A stretch of 64,000 nucleotides of DNA from Desulforhopalus sp. (GTDB lineage: Bacteria > Desulfobacterota > Desulfobulbia > Desulfobulbales > Desulfocapsaceae): the NCBI GenBank assembly GCA_030247675.1, contig JAOTRX010000005.1:124001-188000 (forward strand), in the 5' to 3' direction. How positions within the stretch are numbered: the stretch's first letter is position 1; each line of letters opens with the position of its first letter. Under the pieces are notes generated by a model. The model was not told where the DNA came from. It was given only the letters and a program-made list of their open reading frames with translations, and searched no databases. Position numbers and translations under genes: made by a program. Shown piece by piece: positions 9,073 to 19,099 of this stretch.

Positions 9073-9228
9073 GGTTAACCTCTATAAATTTGACATATAA
9101 TATTTTTCGGTCCATCTGTTGTGAGCTTAAATTAGAAACATGGCTCGGTTGTGCCCAAACCATGTACTTGAAAAGAACCACTTCTGCCCGATTTATTTTT
9201 GTGATGTTCCACTAGCCCGCTACGTGTA

Positions 9229-10713
9229 ATGAAGATATACTCTAAGACACCACAGCTTCTCTACAGTTACCTTGCAACGGAAATGCTTGCACCGTTTTTT
9301 GCAAGTTTCATAATTATGAACTGTGTATTTTTTCTGGTCAAGCTTATCCCTTTTCTTAATTTTGTTCTTGATCTTAATATCGGTTTTGCCGATTTTGTTC
9401 GCCTCTTTTCCTACCTCTTTCCCAATATTTTTCTGTATTCCCTGCCAATGGCCGCCATGATGGGAGTGACCATTGGCTTTGCAAGATTATCGAGTGATTC
9501 AGAGATACTTGCTTTCAAAGCCAGCGGTATAAGTATCTACCAAATACTCCCACCGGTTATCATCGTCGCATCATTGATCGCCTTATTGACAAGCTATTTT
9601 TCAATTAAGCTTATTCCATTAAGTGAAGTATCAATGAAACAATTGACGTACCAACTTCTCAAAGAAAAAATTAACGAAGGTGTCAAAGAGCATGTGTTCA
9701 CCGAAGCACTTGGTGAAGTAGTCGTATATATAGATAAAATCGACAAAGAAACCGGAGAATGGCAAAATGTCTGGGTTTCCGATACCCGTGGGGTAACAAA
9801 TCCCGTCATCACTATGGCCTCCACCGGATCTATGGTTAGCAATATCTCCAGCATGATGGTGTCTATCATGCTGCGTAATGGAAGTCTTCATCGCCCTAGC
9901 AACGAAAGCGCCCAAATTGTAGAGTTTGAACAATATCAAATAAATATTCCCCTCAAGCCACCAACCGGAAAAGCAACGACCTTGAAAAAAACTGCTTTAT
10001 CCATGAAGGAATTGCAGGAAGAAGCACGGATAGCAGTGGTCGCTGAAAACCACCGAAAATACTTGATCGAATACCACAAAAGACTCGTTCTCCCAGTCGG
10101 CTGTCTGATTATAAGTCTTATCGGACTTCCCTTGGGGTTACAAGCCCGTCCTGGAAGGAAGGCCATAGGCATTCAGCTAGGCCTTGCTATCTTTGTTCTT
10201 TACTACATTTTCTTTACCGTCGGTAAAACCCTGGCCGAAGAAGGTGCCCTGCCAGTACCCCTAGCGATGTGGGCGCCGAACACCATCTTCCTAGTTCTCG
10301 CAATCTTTTGGATAGTCAGAATCGCAGGTGAGAAACCTCTCATTCCTGACAAGCTGTCACAATTTATTAAAAAATTTTGGGACAAAATTACCACACCAAT
10401 CACCGCTTTCTGGAAATCGCTGCTAAGCCGGCGGAAGAAAATGACCGGCGATAGTATCGTCAATTCAGATATCGGAGCTGATTTGGTGATTGATGAAAAT
10501 GTCATTAAAGGTAACGCTAAAAGCCGGGTTTTTCATCTGCCAGTGTGTGAATTTTATAACTGTAAAAATTGCACCCTAACTTTCAAAAATGTTGAGATTG
10601 CGATCGATGCCGGTTTTGAACCGTGCAGATTTTGCAAAGATATCATAGAAGACCACCCGGAGGAGAGTGCATCGGAAAACCAACCGTCGAACCTGACTGA
10701 CGAAAAGGAGTAA
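9229..10713 (+). CDS. lptF: LptF/LptG-family LPS permease with C-terminal Ada-like zinc domain
   Basis: Inner-membrane permease of the Lpt machine that extracts lipopolysaccharide for transport to the outer membrane. Residues 1-365 follow the YjgP/YjgQ plan: three N-terminal membrane helices, a periplasmic beta-jellyroll, then three further helices ending near residue 365. A hydrophilic cytoplasmic tail follows. Residues about 428-472 of that tail match the metal-binding domain of Ada: a K-S-R-V-F-H-L-P start, Cys440, Cys445 and/or Cys448, an AGFEP turn, then Cys466 and Cys469. Such a tail is not part of usual LptF or LptG. Only one permease of the pair is here. No clear ribosome site precedes the ATG. 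The stop codon is four bases before the nnr start. F versus G is not certain. Confidence 0.85.
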   Translation: MKIYSKTPQLLYSYLATEMLAPFFASFIIMNCVFFLVKLIPFLNFVLDLNIGFADFVRLFSYLFPNIFLYSLPMAAMMGVTIGFARLSSDSEILAFKASGISIYQILPPVIIVASLIALLTSYFSIKLIPLSEVSMKQLTYQLLKEKINEGVKEHVFTEALGEVVVYIDKIDKETGEWQNVWVSDTRGVTNPVITMASTGSMVSNISSMMVSIMLRNGSLHRPSNESAQIVEFEQYQINIPLKPPTGKATTLKKTALSMKELQEEARIAVVAENHRKYLIEYHKRLVLPVGCLIISLIGLPLGLQARPGRKAIGIQLGLAIFVLYYIFFTVGKTLAEEGALPVPLAMWAPNTIFLVLAIFWIVRIAGEKPLIPDKLSQFIKKFWDKITTPITAFWKSLLSRRKKMTGDSIVNSDIGADLVIDENVIKGNAKSRVFHLPVCEFYNCKNCTLTFKNVEIAIDAGFEPCRFCKDIIEDHPEESASENQPSNLTDEKE

Positions 10714-10717
10714 CACC

Positions 10718-12322
10718 ATGAAATTGCCCACTGCGCTTGAAATGCAAAAACTTGACCGTGCGGCAACCGACGATTTCAACATTCCGAGTATTGTGTTAAT
10801 GGAAAATGCCGGAGTTGGAACGGTTGCCATGATCGAACGAGAACTCGGGCCTTGCGCAAACACCTTTGCTTTGATCTTTGTGGGTCCAGGTAATAATGGC
10901 GGAGACGGTCTGGTTATTGGCAGGCATTTGCACCAGCGTGGGTGTCAGCCGGTATTCTTCTTTCTTGTCAATCCAGACACACTCAAAAAGGATGCGGCAA
11001 TCAATCTGGCAATTATAAAGAAACTCAGATTACCGTTCCATATCGCTGACAATAAAAAAAGAGTTGAGACTATTCCCGTTCTCTTACAGCAGTTTGAAAC
11101 CCGAGGACTGCCCTGCTATGTCGTTATAGATGCCATTTTTGGTATTGGTTTGGATCGCGATGTTACCGATCATTTCGCGGATACCATTAACCTTATAAAT
11201 AAACCAGGATTCGCGCAAAAAGCTCCAAGAGTGTCAGTTGACACACCTTCAGGAATTGATTCCGATACCGGCAAGGTTCTTGGCACCTGTATCCGTGCCG
11301 ACTATACCGCAACTTATTGCTGCGCTAAGCCCGGCCATTTCACCCACGGCAGTTCTGAATGGACAGGCAAGTTAACCATTATCGACATTGGTATACCAAA
11401 TGAGGCAATTGATCGTGCAGAAATTGCAACAGAACTAGCAACAATAGACACCTACCGACAATTATCGCGATCCTTGCGGCGGCAAAAAGCCTCACACAAG
11501 GGGACCCACGGTCACCTGCTTATTCTCGCTGGCTCACCGGGAAAAACCGGAGCTGCAATTTTGTCTGCCAAAGGGGCGTTGCGAACTGGCGCAGGCTTGG
11601 TTTCTCTCTGTGTTCCCAGTAGTCTTAACCCCATTTATGAGACATGCCTGGTCGAGGCGATGACCATCCCTCTTCCTGGCAGTTCCGACACCCTATCTGT
11701 TGAAGATTGGGATACTATTTCTCGTGCTGCCGCCGGCAAACAAGTGGTAGTGATTGGCCCTGGAATTGGAACAGGTCGACTCACCGCCGAATTGGTGATG
11801 CGGGTCTATGCAGAAATCAAATGTCCTGTGATTTTCGATGCCGATGCCCTGAACATTATCGCTGAATACCGTAACAACCTGCATTCTCCCGGCGGACCAA
11901 GAATTTTCACTCCCCATCCCGGAGAACTCGCCAGATTGCTGGAGAAAGAAGTTGCTGATATCCAGGACAACAGAATTGATGCCGCCTTACTTGGCAGTAG
12001 TCTCTTTCGTAACGATTTGCACGAGACTATCTTAGTGCTGAAGGGTGCCGGAACTATTATAGCCAATGGTGAGGGTGCAACCTTTATCAATACCACGGGT
12101 AACCCTGGGATGGCTACAGGCGGCATGGGAGACGTGTTAACGGGAGTAATTGGAGCGCTCATTTGTCAGGGCTTTTCACCGATGAACGCCGCGGTAGCCG
12201 GAGTGTTCCTCCATGGCTCAGCTGCCGATCTCCTGTATGAAGAACGTGGAGTTGGTTTTTCTGCCTCCGAGGTAGCCGATATGATCCCCTGTGCGGCGAA
12301 GAAGCATTTACTCGACAGGTAA
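10718..12322 (+). CDS. nnr: Bifunctional NAD(P)HX epimerase/dehydratase
   Basis: Repairs hydrated NADH and NADPH: the N-terminal YjeF_N domain (about 1-215) epimerises NAD(P)HX and the C-terminal kinase-like domain (about 235-534) dehydrates it using ADP or ATP. The epimerase part shows NNGGDGLVIGRHL. The dehydratase part ends with NPGMATGGMGDVLTG, the nucleotide-binding signature of this ribokinase-like fold, with its conserved Asp. The 534-residue length matches the fused bacterial form. AAGGAG seven bases before the ATG supports the start. It follows the lptF-like gene by four bases, so the two are co-transcribed, and it converges on ung with a 20-base gap. Confidence 0.93.
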   Translation: MKLPTALEMQKLDRAATDDFNIPSIVLMENAGVGTVAMIERELGPCANTFALIFVGPGNNGGDGLVIGRHLHQRGCQPVFFFLVNPDTLKKDAAINLAIIKKLRLPFHIADNKKRVETIPVLLQQFETRGLPCYVVIDAIFGIGLDRDVTDHFADTINLINKPGFAQKAPRVSVDTPSGIDSDTGKVLGTCIRADYTATYCCAKPGHFTHGSSEWTGKLTIIDIGIPNEAIDRAEIATELATIDTYRQLSRSLRRQKASHKGTHGHLLILAGSPGKTGAAILSAKGALRTGAGLVSLCVPSSLNPIYETCLVEAMTIPLPGSSDTLSVEDWDTISRAAAGKQVVVIGPGIGTGRLTAELVMRVYAEIKCPVIFDADALNIIAEYRNNLHSPGGPRIFTPHPGELARLLEKEVADIQDNRIDAALLGSSLFRNDLHETILVLKGAGTIIANGEGATFINTTGNPGMATGGMGDVLTGVIGALICQGFSPMNAAVAGVFLHGSAADLLYEERGVGFSASEVADMIPCAAKKHLLDR

Positions 12323-12342
12323 ATCCAAACAACGGCAAGCGA

Positions 12343-13044
12343 CTACCATTTGATAGGCTGAAAGCCATGCTCAATGAGATATGCGTTGCACTTGACAAAG
12401 ACCCCAGACCCCAAGAAACCCTTGTGCGCTGATAAAGGCGAGGGATGACTGGTGGTCAGGACAAGGTGTCTGCTGCGGTCGATCAGTGTGGCCTTCTTCT
12501 GTGCAAAAGCCCCCCACAACATAAAAACAACGTGGTCTTTTTTCCCGGATATGGTGGCAATGATATCGTCCGTTAACTGATGCCAGCCAAGACCAACATG
12601 GGAATTCGGTTGTCCGGCTATGACCGTCAGACTAGCGTTGAGCAGCAAAACTCCTTGCGCAGCCCACCGAGACAAATCACTCTCAACACTGACCGATCGT
12701 CCCTCATAAATGCTATCGTTAATTTCTTTTAGAATATTGCGAAGAGATGGAGGTACGGGAACACCCGATTTGACTGAAAAGCACAAACCATGAGCTTCCG
12801 GTCCAACTCCTGGGTGTTCGTTAAAATAGGGGTCCTGGCCGATGATAACTACCCGGGTTGCCGCAAGACTGGTTTGCCGCATCGCTGAAAATACGTCCTC
12901 CCTCTCGGGATACACCTTGGTTGGACGCTTGTGATCTTCGTAAGCCAGCTTGACGAGCTTTTTGTGCAGACCTTGTTGCATCAAGGGAACATTGTCCTCC
13001 CAAAGCATCGATTCAGACCGCATTTGATGTTCCATATCCGCCAT
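12343..13044 (-). CDS. ung: Uracil-DNA glycosylase, family 1
   Basis: Removes uracil from DNA in base excision repair. The 233 residues match family 1 in length and order: the water-activating GQDPY loop (about residues 71-75), LLLNASLTV, the Leu-loop region, and the late HPSPLSA motif. The usual GQDPYHG is changed to GQDPYFNEHPGVGP, which replaces the His and adds about four residues before AHGLCFSV. The catalytic Asp and the Tyr that excludes thymine are kept, so activity is likely. The gene is 64 bases downstream of the CheB-like gene on the same strand, and converges with nnr. Confidence 0.93.
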   Translation of the reverse strand: MADMEHQMRSESMLWEDNVPLMQQGLHKKLVKLAYEDHKRPTKVYPEREDVFSAMRQTSLAATRVVIIGQDPYFNEHPGVGPEAHGLCFSVKSGVPVPPSLRNILKEINDSIYEGRSVSVESDLSRWAAQGVLLLNASLTVIAGQPNSHVGLGWHQLTDDIIATISGKKDHVVFMLWGAFAQKKATLIDRSRHLVLTTSHPSPLSAHKGFLGSGVFVKCNAYLIEHGFQPIKW

Positions 13045-13108
13045 TTTACTGCTCCGGCACAGAGTATCTGCTAAATATTAATACGCCATGCATTGGTCTT
13101 GTATGGTA

Positions 13109-14368
13109 TTAAATGCCGATGACCGAACCATTCTTGGCCTTGTTATGCAACAATTTGATCGTTGCCAAAATATCTTCGGTATTGTGAGTTTTTGCTATTT
13201 TGGATTTGCTCAACACATATTGCCCCATGCTCTTGCAATAACACTCGCTCCCGTCAAGAACAAGCGGTGTGCCACCATTTTTCATCAAGATGGCCATACC
13301 CTTGTCGCCATCGTCCTCGTTCCCCGACAGAATAACACCGCAAACCTTCTTTTTGTACAAGGTACTTACAGAAGCGAGAAGAATGTCGAGGGGGCCACAA
13401 TTGAGAGCAGATTTCTGTAATCGCTGTAAGGATAATTGAGCACTGTAGGGTTTCAAATGCATAAAATCATGGCCGGAAGCGATATAACAGTTTCCCGCTT
13501 CGATGTTTATTCCTTCCCGGGCCCTGATCACTTTCATTTCCGAGTTGGCATCAAGATACTCTGTAAAACTATTCAGGTGTTCGGCCTCTTGATGCACTAC
13601 GGCGATCAAGGCCCCACCCATCTCCGGGTCAAGGCGAGGAATAATTTCCAAAAGATTGTAAAAGCTCCCCTCTCCACCGCCAAGTACAGTGATAAAGGTG
13701 TTTCTCCGGAAATGCGAGCTATCAGTGAAACCAAACTCAATGCTGTCACCGCATTGTGAACAGTTTATACTGCGTAACGGCTCGGATTTTTTATAGATGA
13801 CCGTTTCACGATGTCCACAGTCTTCACAAAACACTACTCTACTGATCTCTTCACTTATTCCGGCCTGCAGAGAAGAGGGAGAAAAAATTGGCTCCCGCGC
13901 CTTGACTTTATAGGTGGCGGCCTTTCGTACCTTATCAATGAGAAGTTTTTTTTGAATCGGTATGCTGCTTTTCTGAAAGATAAAATCCTTACAGATGAAA
14001 TCAAGCGCACCGTTTTTTAAAGTATCATATGAACGAGCCGTGCCCTCTTCGGTTAGGCTCGAAAACATGATTGTCGGAGTGGGCCGATGAATCATTAAAT
14101 GTTGTAAAGCGGTCATTCCATCCATGAGAGGCATCTCAAGATCGAGGAGGATTACCGAAGGATTGGTTTTCAACACCATATCAAGGGCTTCAATACCGTT
14201 TTGCGCCTCTCCGATAATGAGAAAATCACTGCAGTCCTCAAATATATCTCGAAGAAATCTTCGAAATACCAGCGAATCATCAACTATCAGGATTGATAAT
14301 TTCTGAGGAGCAGAACTGTCTTGCGCATGGTCCATATTGGAATCCCCTCGCCATTTTCTCGAATTCAT
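13109..14368 (-). CDS. CheB-like response regulator with zinc ribbon and altered catalytic site
   Basis: The N-terminal receiver domain (about 24-140) is intact, with Asp30/Asp31 and phospho-acceptor Asp76 in ILLDLEMP. A linker with two CxxC pairs (CEDC and CSQC, about residues 181-210) looks like a zinc ribbon. The C-terminal half follows the CheB methylesterase fold, but where CheB has G-A-S-T-G-G with the nucleophile Ser, this protein reads G-G-G-E-G-S; the His and Asp positions (VVHQ, GNEDDG) remain. So methylesterase activity by the usual mechanism is doubtful, and no chemotaxis gene is near. The ATG overlaps the nadD stop (ATGA). A second start at codon 12 has its own AGGGG and is possible. 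Confidence 0.78.
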   Translation of the reverse strand: MNSRKWRGDSNMDHAQDSSAPQKLSILIVDDSLVFRRFLRDIFEDCSDFLIIGEAQNGIEALDMVLKTNPSVILLDLEMPLMDGMTALQHLMIHRPTPTIMFSSLTEEGTARSYDTLKNGALDFICKDFIFQKSSIPIQKKLLIDKVRKAATYKVKAREPIFSPSSLQAGISEEISRVVFCEDCGHRETVIYKKSEPLRSINCSQCGDSIEFGFTDSSHFRRNTFITVLGGGEGSFYNLLEIIPRLDPEMGGALIAVVHQEAEHLNSFTEYLDANSEMKVIRAREGINIEAGNCYIASGHDFMHLKPYSAQLSLQRLQKSALNCGPLDILLASVSTLYKKKVCGVILSGNEDDGDKGMAILMKNGGTPLVLDGSECYCKSMGQYVLSKSKIAKTHNTEDILATIKLLHNKAKNGSVIGI

Positions 14369-15030
14369 AAAGGAATTGTAATGCGTTCCGGCTGATATAG
14401 ATTGTGCTGTTTGATGTATTCTATCACTTCTCCAGGAACATCTTGATCTGAAAAGACGCCTTTTTGTAATTTCCCCCTGATAGCAGTAGAGCTGTAGTCT
14501 CCGGGTAAAGCGTTAAGCAAGTATACTGTATTCTTACCATTTCTCCCCTGCCAGCAATGCCCTTGGTCGACATAATTGAGCATCATAAGAAAGGTATATA
14601 GTTCCTCAATAGAATAACCTTTGCGTTGAGCAACAACAAGTGCCACCCGCCGAAGAATTTCCTCGTAAGATTTCCATGTTAATAAATCAAGAAAAGCATC
14701 AATGCCGATTATGAAAAAAATTAGAGCATCTTTTGGAAAGGTCCCTTCAAGGGCACGAAGGGTGTCAATCGTGTATGAAGGGGTCGGCAACTGTCCCTCA
14801 ATGGTCGTGCAGGTAAAGCGATTTTCATTTGCCCCAGCTTTCTGGAGCATGGCGACGCGGTCGGCAAAGGATGCTATGGATGTTTCATCTTTGTGAGGAG
14901 GCAAAGCCGATGGAATAAAAACAACTTGATCTAAATTGCACTCCCTCATGGCCGCCTCAGCCAGGTGGAGGTGACCGAAATGCACGGGATTAAAGGTGCC
15001 GCCGAGCAGTCCAATTCTTTTTCTGCTCAC
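14365..15030 (-). CDS. nadD: Nicotinate-nucleotide adenylyltransferase
   Basis: Adds AMP from ATP to nicotinate mononucleotide to form deamido-NAD, in the cytoplasm. The 221-residue protein has the nucleotidyltransferase signature GGTFNPVHFGHLHLA (residues 10-24), with the HxGH variant HFGH, and the C-terminal STAIRGKL motif corresponding to ISSTxIR. It overlaps proA upstream and the CheB-like gene downstream by four bases each (ATGA at both junctions), so the three are probably translated in a coupled way. The neighbourhood proA-nadD is common in bacteria. In many genomes rsfS and rlmH follow nadD; here rlmH is found far away at 63 kb and rsfS is not seen. Confidence 0.94.
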   Translation of the reverse strand: MSRKRIGLLGGTFNPVHFGHLHLAEAAMRECNLDQVVFIPSALPPHKDETSIASFADRVAMLQKAGANENRFTCTTIEGQLPTPSYTIDTLRALEGTFPKDALIFFIIGIDAFLDLLTWKSYEEILRRVALVVAQRKGYSIEELYTFLMMLNYVDQGHCWQGRNGKNTVYLLNALPGDYSSTAIRGKLQKGVFSDQDVPGEVIEYIKQHNLYQPERITIPL

Positions 15031-16283
15031 TCTCTAACCTGGCCCTGGCCATATACAACAAATTTTCGAGTGGTGAGCTCCTCAAGGCCCATTGGACCGT
15101 ATGCATGTAATTTTGTAGTACTAATTCCAATTTCTGCACCCAAACCGAGTTGCCCCCCATCATTTAACCGGGTCGAAGCGTTGACCATTACCGCTGAGGC
15201 ATCTATCTCCGCAATAAATCTTTGGGCCGTACTATAATTTTCGGTAACAATAGCCTCAGTGTGCTTTGAACCATATTGCTGAATATAGGACTTGGCATCA
15301 TCAAAATCGCGAACCACTTTCACACAAAGGGTAAGGTTGAGAAACTCAGTTCCCCAGTCATTATCGGAGACATCGATAATAACTGACGATATATCCTTGC
15401 TTTTTCGACATCCGCGTAACTCCACCCCCTTTTCAGTTAGGGCAGCAACTAAACGAGGCAGGTACTCTTTCGCAACATCCTGGTGGATAAGGAGGCCTTC
15501 CAGGGCATTACAAACCCCTGGTCGGTGAGTTTTCGAATTGACGACTAAAGGAATGGCCTTATCAATATCCGCATCCTTATCGACAAAAATATGACAAACG
15601 CCTTTGTAATGTTTAAGTACAGGTATTCGCGAATTTTGACTGACAAATCTGATAAGACTCTCCCCTCCCCGAGGTATGACGAGATCAATGAGTTCATCCT
15701 GGGCGAGAAGAATATCAATGGCTTTTCGGTCGGTTGTCGGAATAACTTGCACAGCATCACTATTGATGTTTTCTGCAATAAGTGCCTTTTTCAGGATATC
15801 GGCGAGGGCAAGGTTTGAGTTGATGGCCTCTGAACCACCCCGCAGGATAACCGCATTGCCGGTTTTTAAGCACAGGGCAGCTGCATCAATAGTAACGTTT
15901 GGCCTGGATTCATAGATCATAGCGATAACGCCCAAAGGTACCCGCATCCTGCCGACCTGCATGCCATTTGGCCGTTTGGCAAAATCTTCGATTTTCCCTA
16001 CTGGATCTGCAAGAGCACAAAGTTCGTGTAAGGCAGTGATCATCGAATGTATAACATTGTCTGTTAATTTCAATCTCTCCAGCATTGCCGTGGAAAGACC
16101 CTTTGCAACCCCTATTTCGAGGTCTTTGTCGTTCGCACGCTGGAGAACAACCTTTTCTTGCAGGAGTAATTCGGCGACCTTTTCGAGAACGCGATTCTTT
16201 TTTAGAGTGGACACCGATAATAGCGATGCCGATGCCGTCTTGGCGCGTTGAGCCACGTCGATAATTGTTTTTTCAAGTATCAT
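15027..16283 (-). CDS. proA: Glutamate-5-semialdehyde dehydrogenase
   Basis: Reduces glutamyl-5-phosphate to glutamate semialdehyde with NADPH, the second step of proline synthesis. The 418-residue length is typical. The catalytic Cys258 lies in RPGVCNALEGLL, and the N-terminal half carries the PLGVIAMIYESRPNVT segment characteristic of ProA. The C-terminus ends with the LGAEIGISTTKLHAYGPMG run shared by the family, quoted here in part. It follows proB by 40 bases, and its stop overlaps the nadD start. Confidence 0.95.
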   Translation of the reverse strand: MILEKTIIDVAQRAKTASASLLSVSTLKKNRVLEKVAELLLQEKVVLQRANDKDLEIGVAKGLSTAMLERLKLTDNVIHSMITALHELCALADPVGKIEDFAKRPNGMQVGRMRVPLGVIAMIYESRPNVTIDAAALCLKTGNAVILRGGSEAINSNLALADILKKALIAENINSDAVQVIPTTDRKAIDILLAQDELIDLVIPRGGESLIRFVSQNSRIPVLKHYKGVCHIFVDKDADIDKAIPLVVNSKTHRPGVCNALEGLLIHQDVAKEYLPRLVAALTEKGVELRGCRKSKDISSVIIDVSDNDWGTEFLNLTLCVKVVRDFDDAKSYIQQYGSKHTEAIVTENYSTAQRFIAEIDASAVMVNASTRLNDGGQLGLGAEIGISTTKLHAYGPMGLEELTTRKFVVYGQGQVRE

Positions 16284-16323
16284 GGGGTACCTTCTGTATA
16301 GTAAAAGCTTGGAGCCGGGGTAA

Positions 16324-17481
16324 CTATAAAATTACCAGATTATCGCGGTGCAAGACCTCATCACTTTCTTTAAAGCCAAGCACATCAACAATTTTGTCGG
16401 ATCGCAATCCTCTGATTTTAATAAGGTCGGCGGAGCAAAAATTGACGAGCCCTACTGCAATTGGCTGATTTCCCCGGTCGACGCAACGAACACAATCACC
16501 CTGTTCGAACTGTCCTTGGATATCTACAACTCCTGAAGGAAGAAGGCTTTTCCCCTTCACGGTAATTGCAAGGCACGCACCATCGTCGAGCACCAAGGTC
16601 CCTTGTGGCTTAAGGACATAGGCGATCCATCTTTTGCGGCTCTGCATCTTCTCGGTACGCGGCAAAAAGAACGTCCCAACCATTTCTCCGGAAAAGAGTT
16701 TTTTGAGGATATCCTTTTTTCGGCCGGGCCCGATAAAAGAGCTCCCCCCACCGACCGATACCATTTTGGCTGCATGTATCTTGCTCCGCATTCCCCCAGT
16801 TCCCAAGGCGCTTTTGCTGTTTCCGGCCATCGCCTCAATCTCTTCGGTAACCTCAAGGACAGTATTGATGGCTTTGGCATTGCTGTCGGTTAGCGGATTG
16901 CGATCGTACAGGGCATCGACATCAGTGAGACAGATAAACATATCCGCCTCAATAAGATTCGCCACCAAGGCCCCAAGGTTGTCATTATCACTGAATTTCA
17001 ACTCTTCGGTAGAAACTGTGTCATTTTCATTGATGACAGGGATGGCTCCGAAGTTGAACAGGGTTAAAATCGTGTTACGAACATTCAGGTAGCGTTTGCG
17101 ATCGGCAAGGTCGGAATGCGTAAGCAGAATCTGGGCTATATTTTTCCCATACCTGCTGAACTCTTCATCGTAGTCATGCATAAGCCGGGACTGGCCTATT
17201 GCGGCAAGTGCTTGTTTGTCGCGCATAGTCAGTTCCTGATCGTCACGGAATTTGACCTTGCGCTTGCCGGCGGCAACTGCACCAGAGGTAACGAGAATAA
17301 TCTCTCTACCACTATCATGCAGGTCGACAATATCCTGCACAAGGTTGCCGATTACTTCTCGATTAAGGCCTTCTCTGCCGGCAAGAATGGCGCTTCCGAC
17401 CTTAATCACAATCCGTTTTGCTTTATTGAAAAGCGCTTGTCGGTCGCTTACCGTATCATCAAGATTAACCTGGCTATCCAT
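16324..17481 (-). CDS. proB: Glutamate 5-kinase with PUA domain
   Basis: Phosphorylates glutamate at the start of proline synthesis. Residues about 22-275 form the amino-acid kinase domain (RIVIKVGSAIL, LVTSGAVAAG, INENDTVS, TGGMRSKI). A C-terminal PUA domain (about 290-370) completes the long form of the enzyme. The reading frame is open further upstream to a TTG inside obgE, but that would add 52 residues unlike any ProB. The ATG at 17479-17481, giving 385 residues, fits the family (about 367-375) best. The ribosome site there is weak (GGGA). The product of proB is normally inhibited by proline; no leader peptide or operator is visible in 17482-17617. Confidence 0.93.
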   Translation of the reverse strand: MDSQVNLDDTVSDRQALFNKAKRIVIKVGSAILAGREGLNREVIGNLVQDIVDLHDSGREIILVTSGAVAAGKRKVKFRDDQELTMRDKQALAAIGQSRLMHDYDEEFSRYGKNIAQILLTHSDLADRKRYLNVRNTILTLFNFGAIPVINENDTVSTEELKFSDNDNLGALVANLIEADMFICLTDVDALYDRNPLTDSNAKAINTVLEVTEEIEAMAGNSKSALGTGGMRSKIHAAKMVSVGGGSSFIGPGRKKDILKKLFSGEMVGTFFLPRTEKMQSRKRWIAYVLKPQGTLVLDDGACLAITVKGKSLLPSGVVDIQGQFEQGDCVRCVDRGNQPIAVGLVNFCSADLIKIRGLRSDKIVDVLGFKESDEVLHRDNLVIL

Positions 17482-17617
17482 ATGTATCCCAATCGGTTCA
17501 GAAAGGGCCTCTTGTGTCCACCCAAATGGTTTTAATTTTTCTAAGTCAACGGCTGAACGATGATGCCCCTTTTTGCTTATTTCAATGAAATGTTCGCCCC
17601 GGAATCGGTTGTTTCCA

Positions 17618-18643
<1,026 letters not shown>

Positions 18644-18664
18644 TCAACAAATCATGTACGCAGA

Positions 18665-18707
18665 AGAAAAAAAAACTCGACCATCAATATATAATTGAGG
18701 TCGAGTT
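18665..18707 (-). terminator. Intrinsic terminator/attenuator between rpmA and obgE
   Basis: On the minus strand AACTCGACC (18699-18707) pairs with GGTCGAGTT (18674-18682), with a further 5-bp inner stem and one bulged base. A run of nine T residues follows directly. This is a textbook terminator. It would end most rplU-rpmA transcripts and leave obgE-proBA-nadD to read-through or its own promoter. Confidence 0.85.
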
Positions 18708-18764
18708 ATACTCCCGAAAGAACCACTCAAGAAGTGATTCCAGGATAGGATGTGTTAAAACAAA

Positions 18765-19022
18765 TCAGACTGCAGTATAAACACTGACCCGTTTTTTGTC
18801 TTTCCCGAAATTTTCATAGGTGACAACACCATCAATCTTGGCGAAAAGTGTATAATCCCGTCCACAACCAACGTTGGACCCCGGATGAATCTTCGTGCCA
18901 AGCTGACGAACCAAAATATTGCCCGCTTTTACCACCTGGCCGCCGAACCGTTTAACGCCACGCCTCTGTCCCCCGCTGTCACGACCATTGCGTGAACTGC
19001 CACCTGCTTTCTTATGAGCCAT
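18765..19022 (-). CDS. rpmA: 50S ribosomal protein L27
   Basis: L27 lies beside the peptidyl transferase centre. The 85-residue protein starts [16 protein letters not shown], with no N-terminal leader needing removal as in Firmicutes, and keeps the conserved [15 protein letters not shown] and FAKIDGVV segments. It follows rplU by 77 bases in the usual order. A strong terminator lies 58 bases after its stop. Confidence 0.97.
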   Translation of the reverse strand: MAHKKAGGSSRNGRDSGGQRRGVKRFGGQVVKAGNILVRQLGTKIHPGSNVGCGRDYTLFAKIDGVVTYENFGKDKKRVSVYTAV

Positions 19023-19099
19023 CTCTACTACTCCTTCATTGCAACAGCATTCGTATTGTGCTGCTTCTGTTTATCCTTAGAAAATAATACATTAATGCA

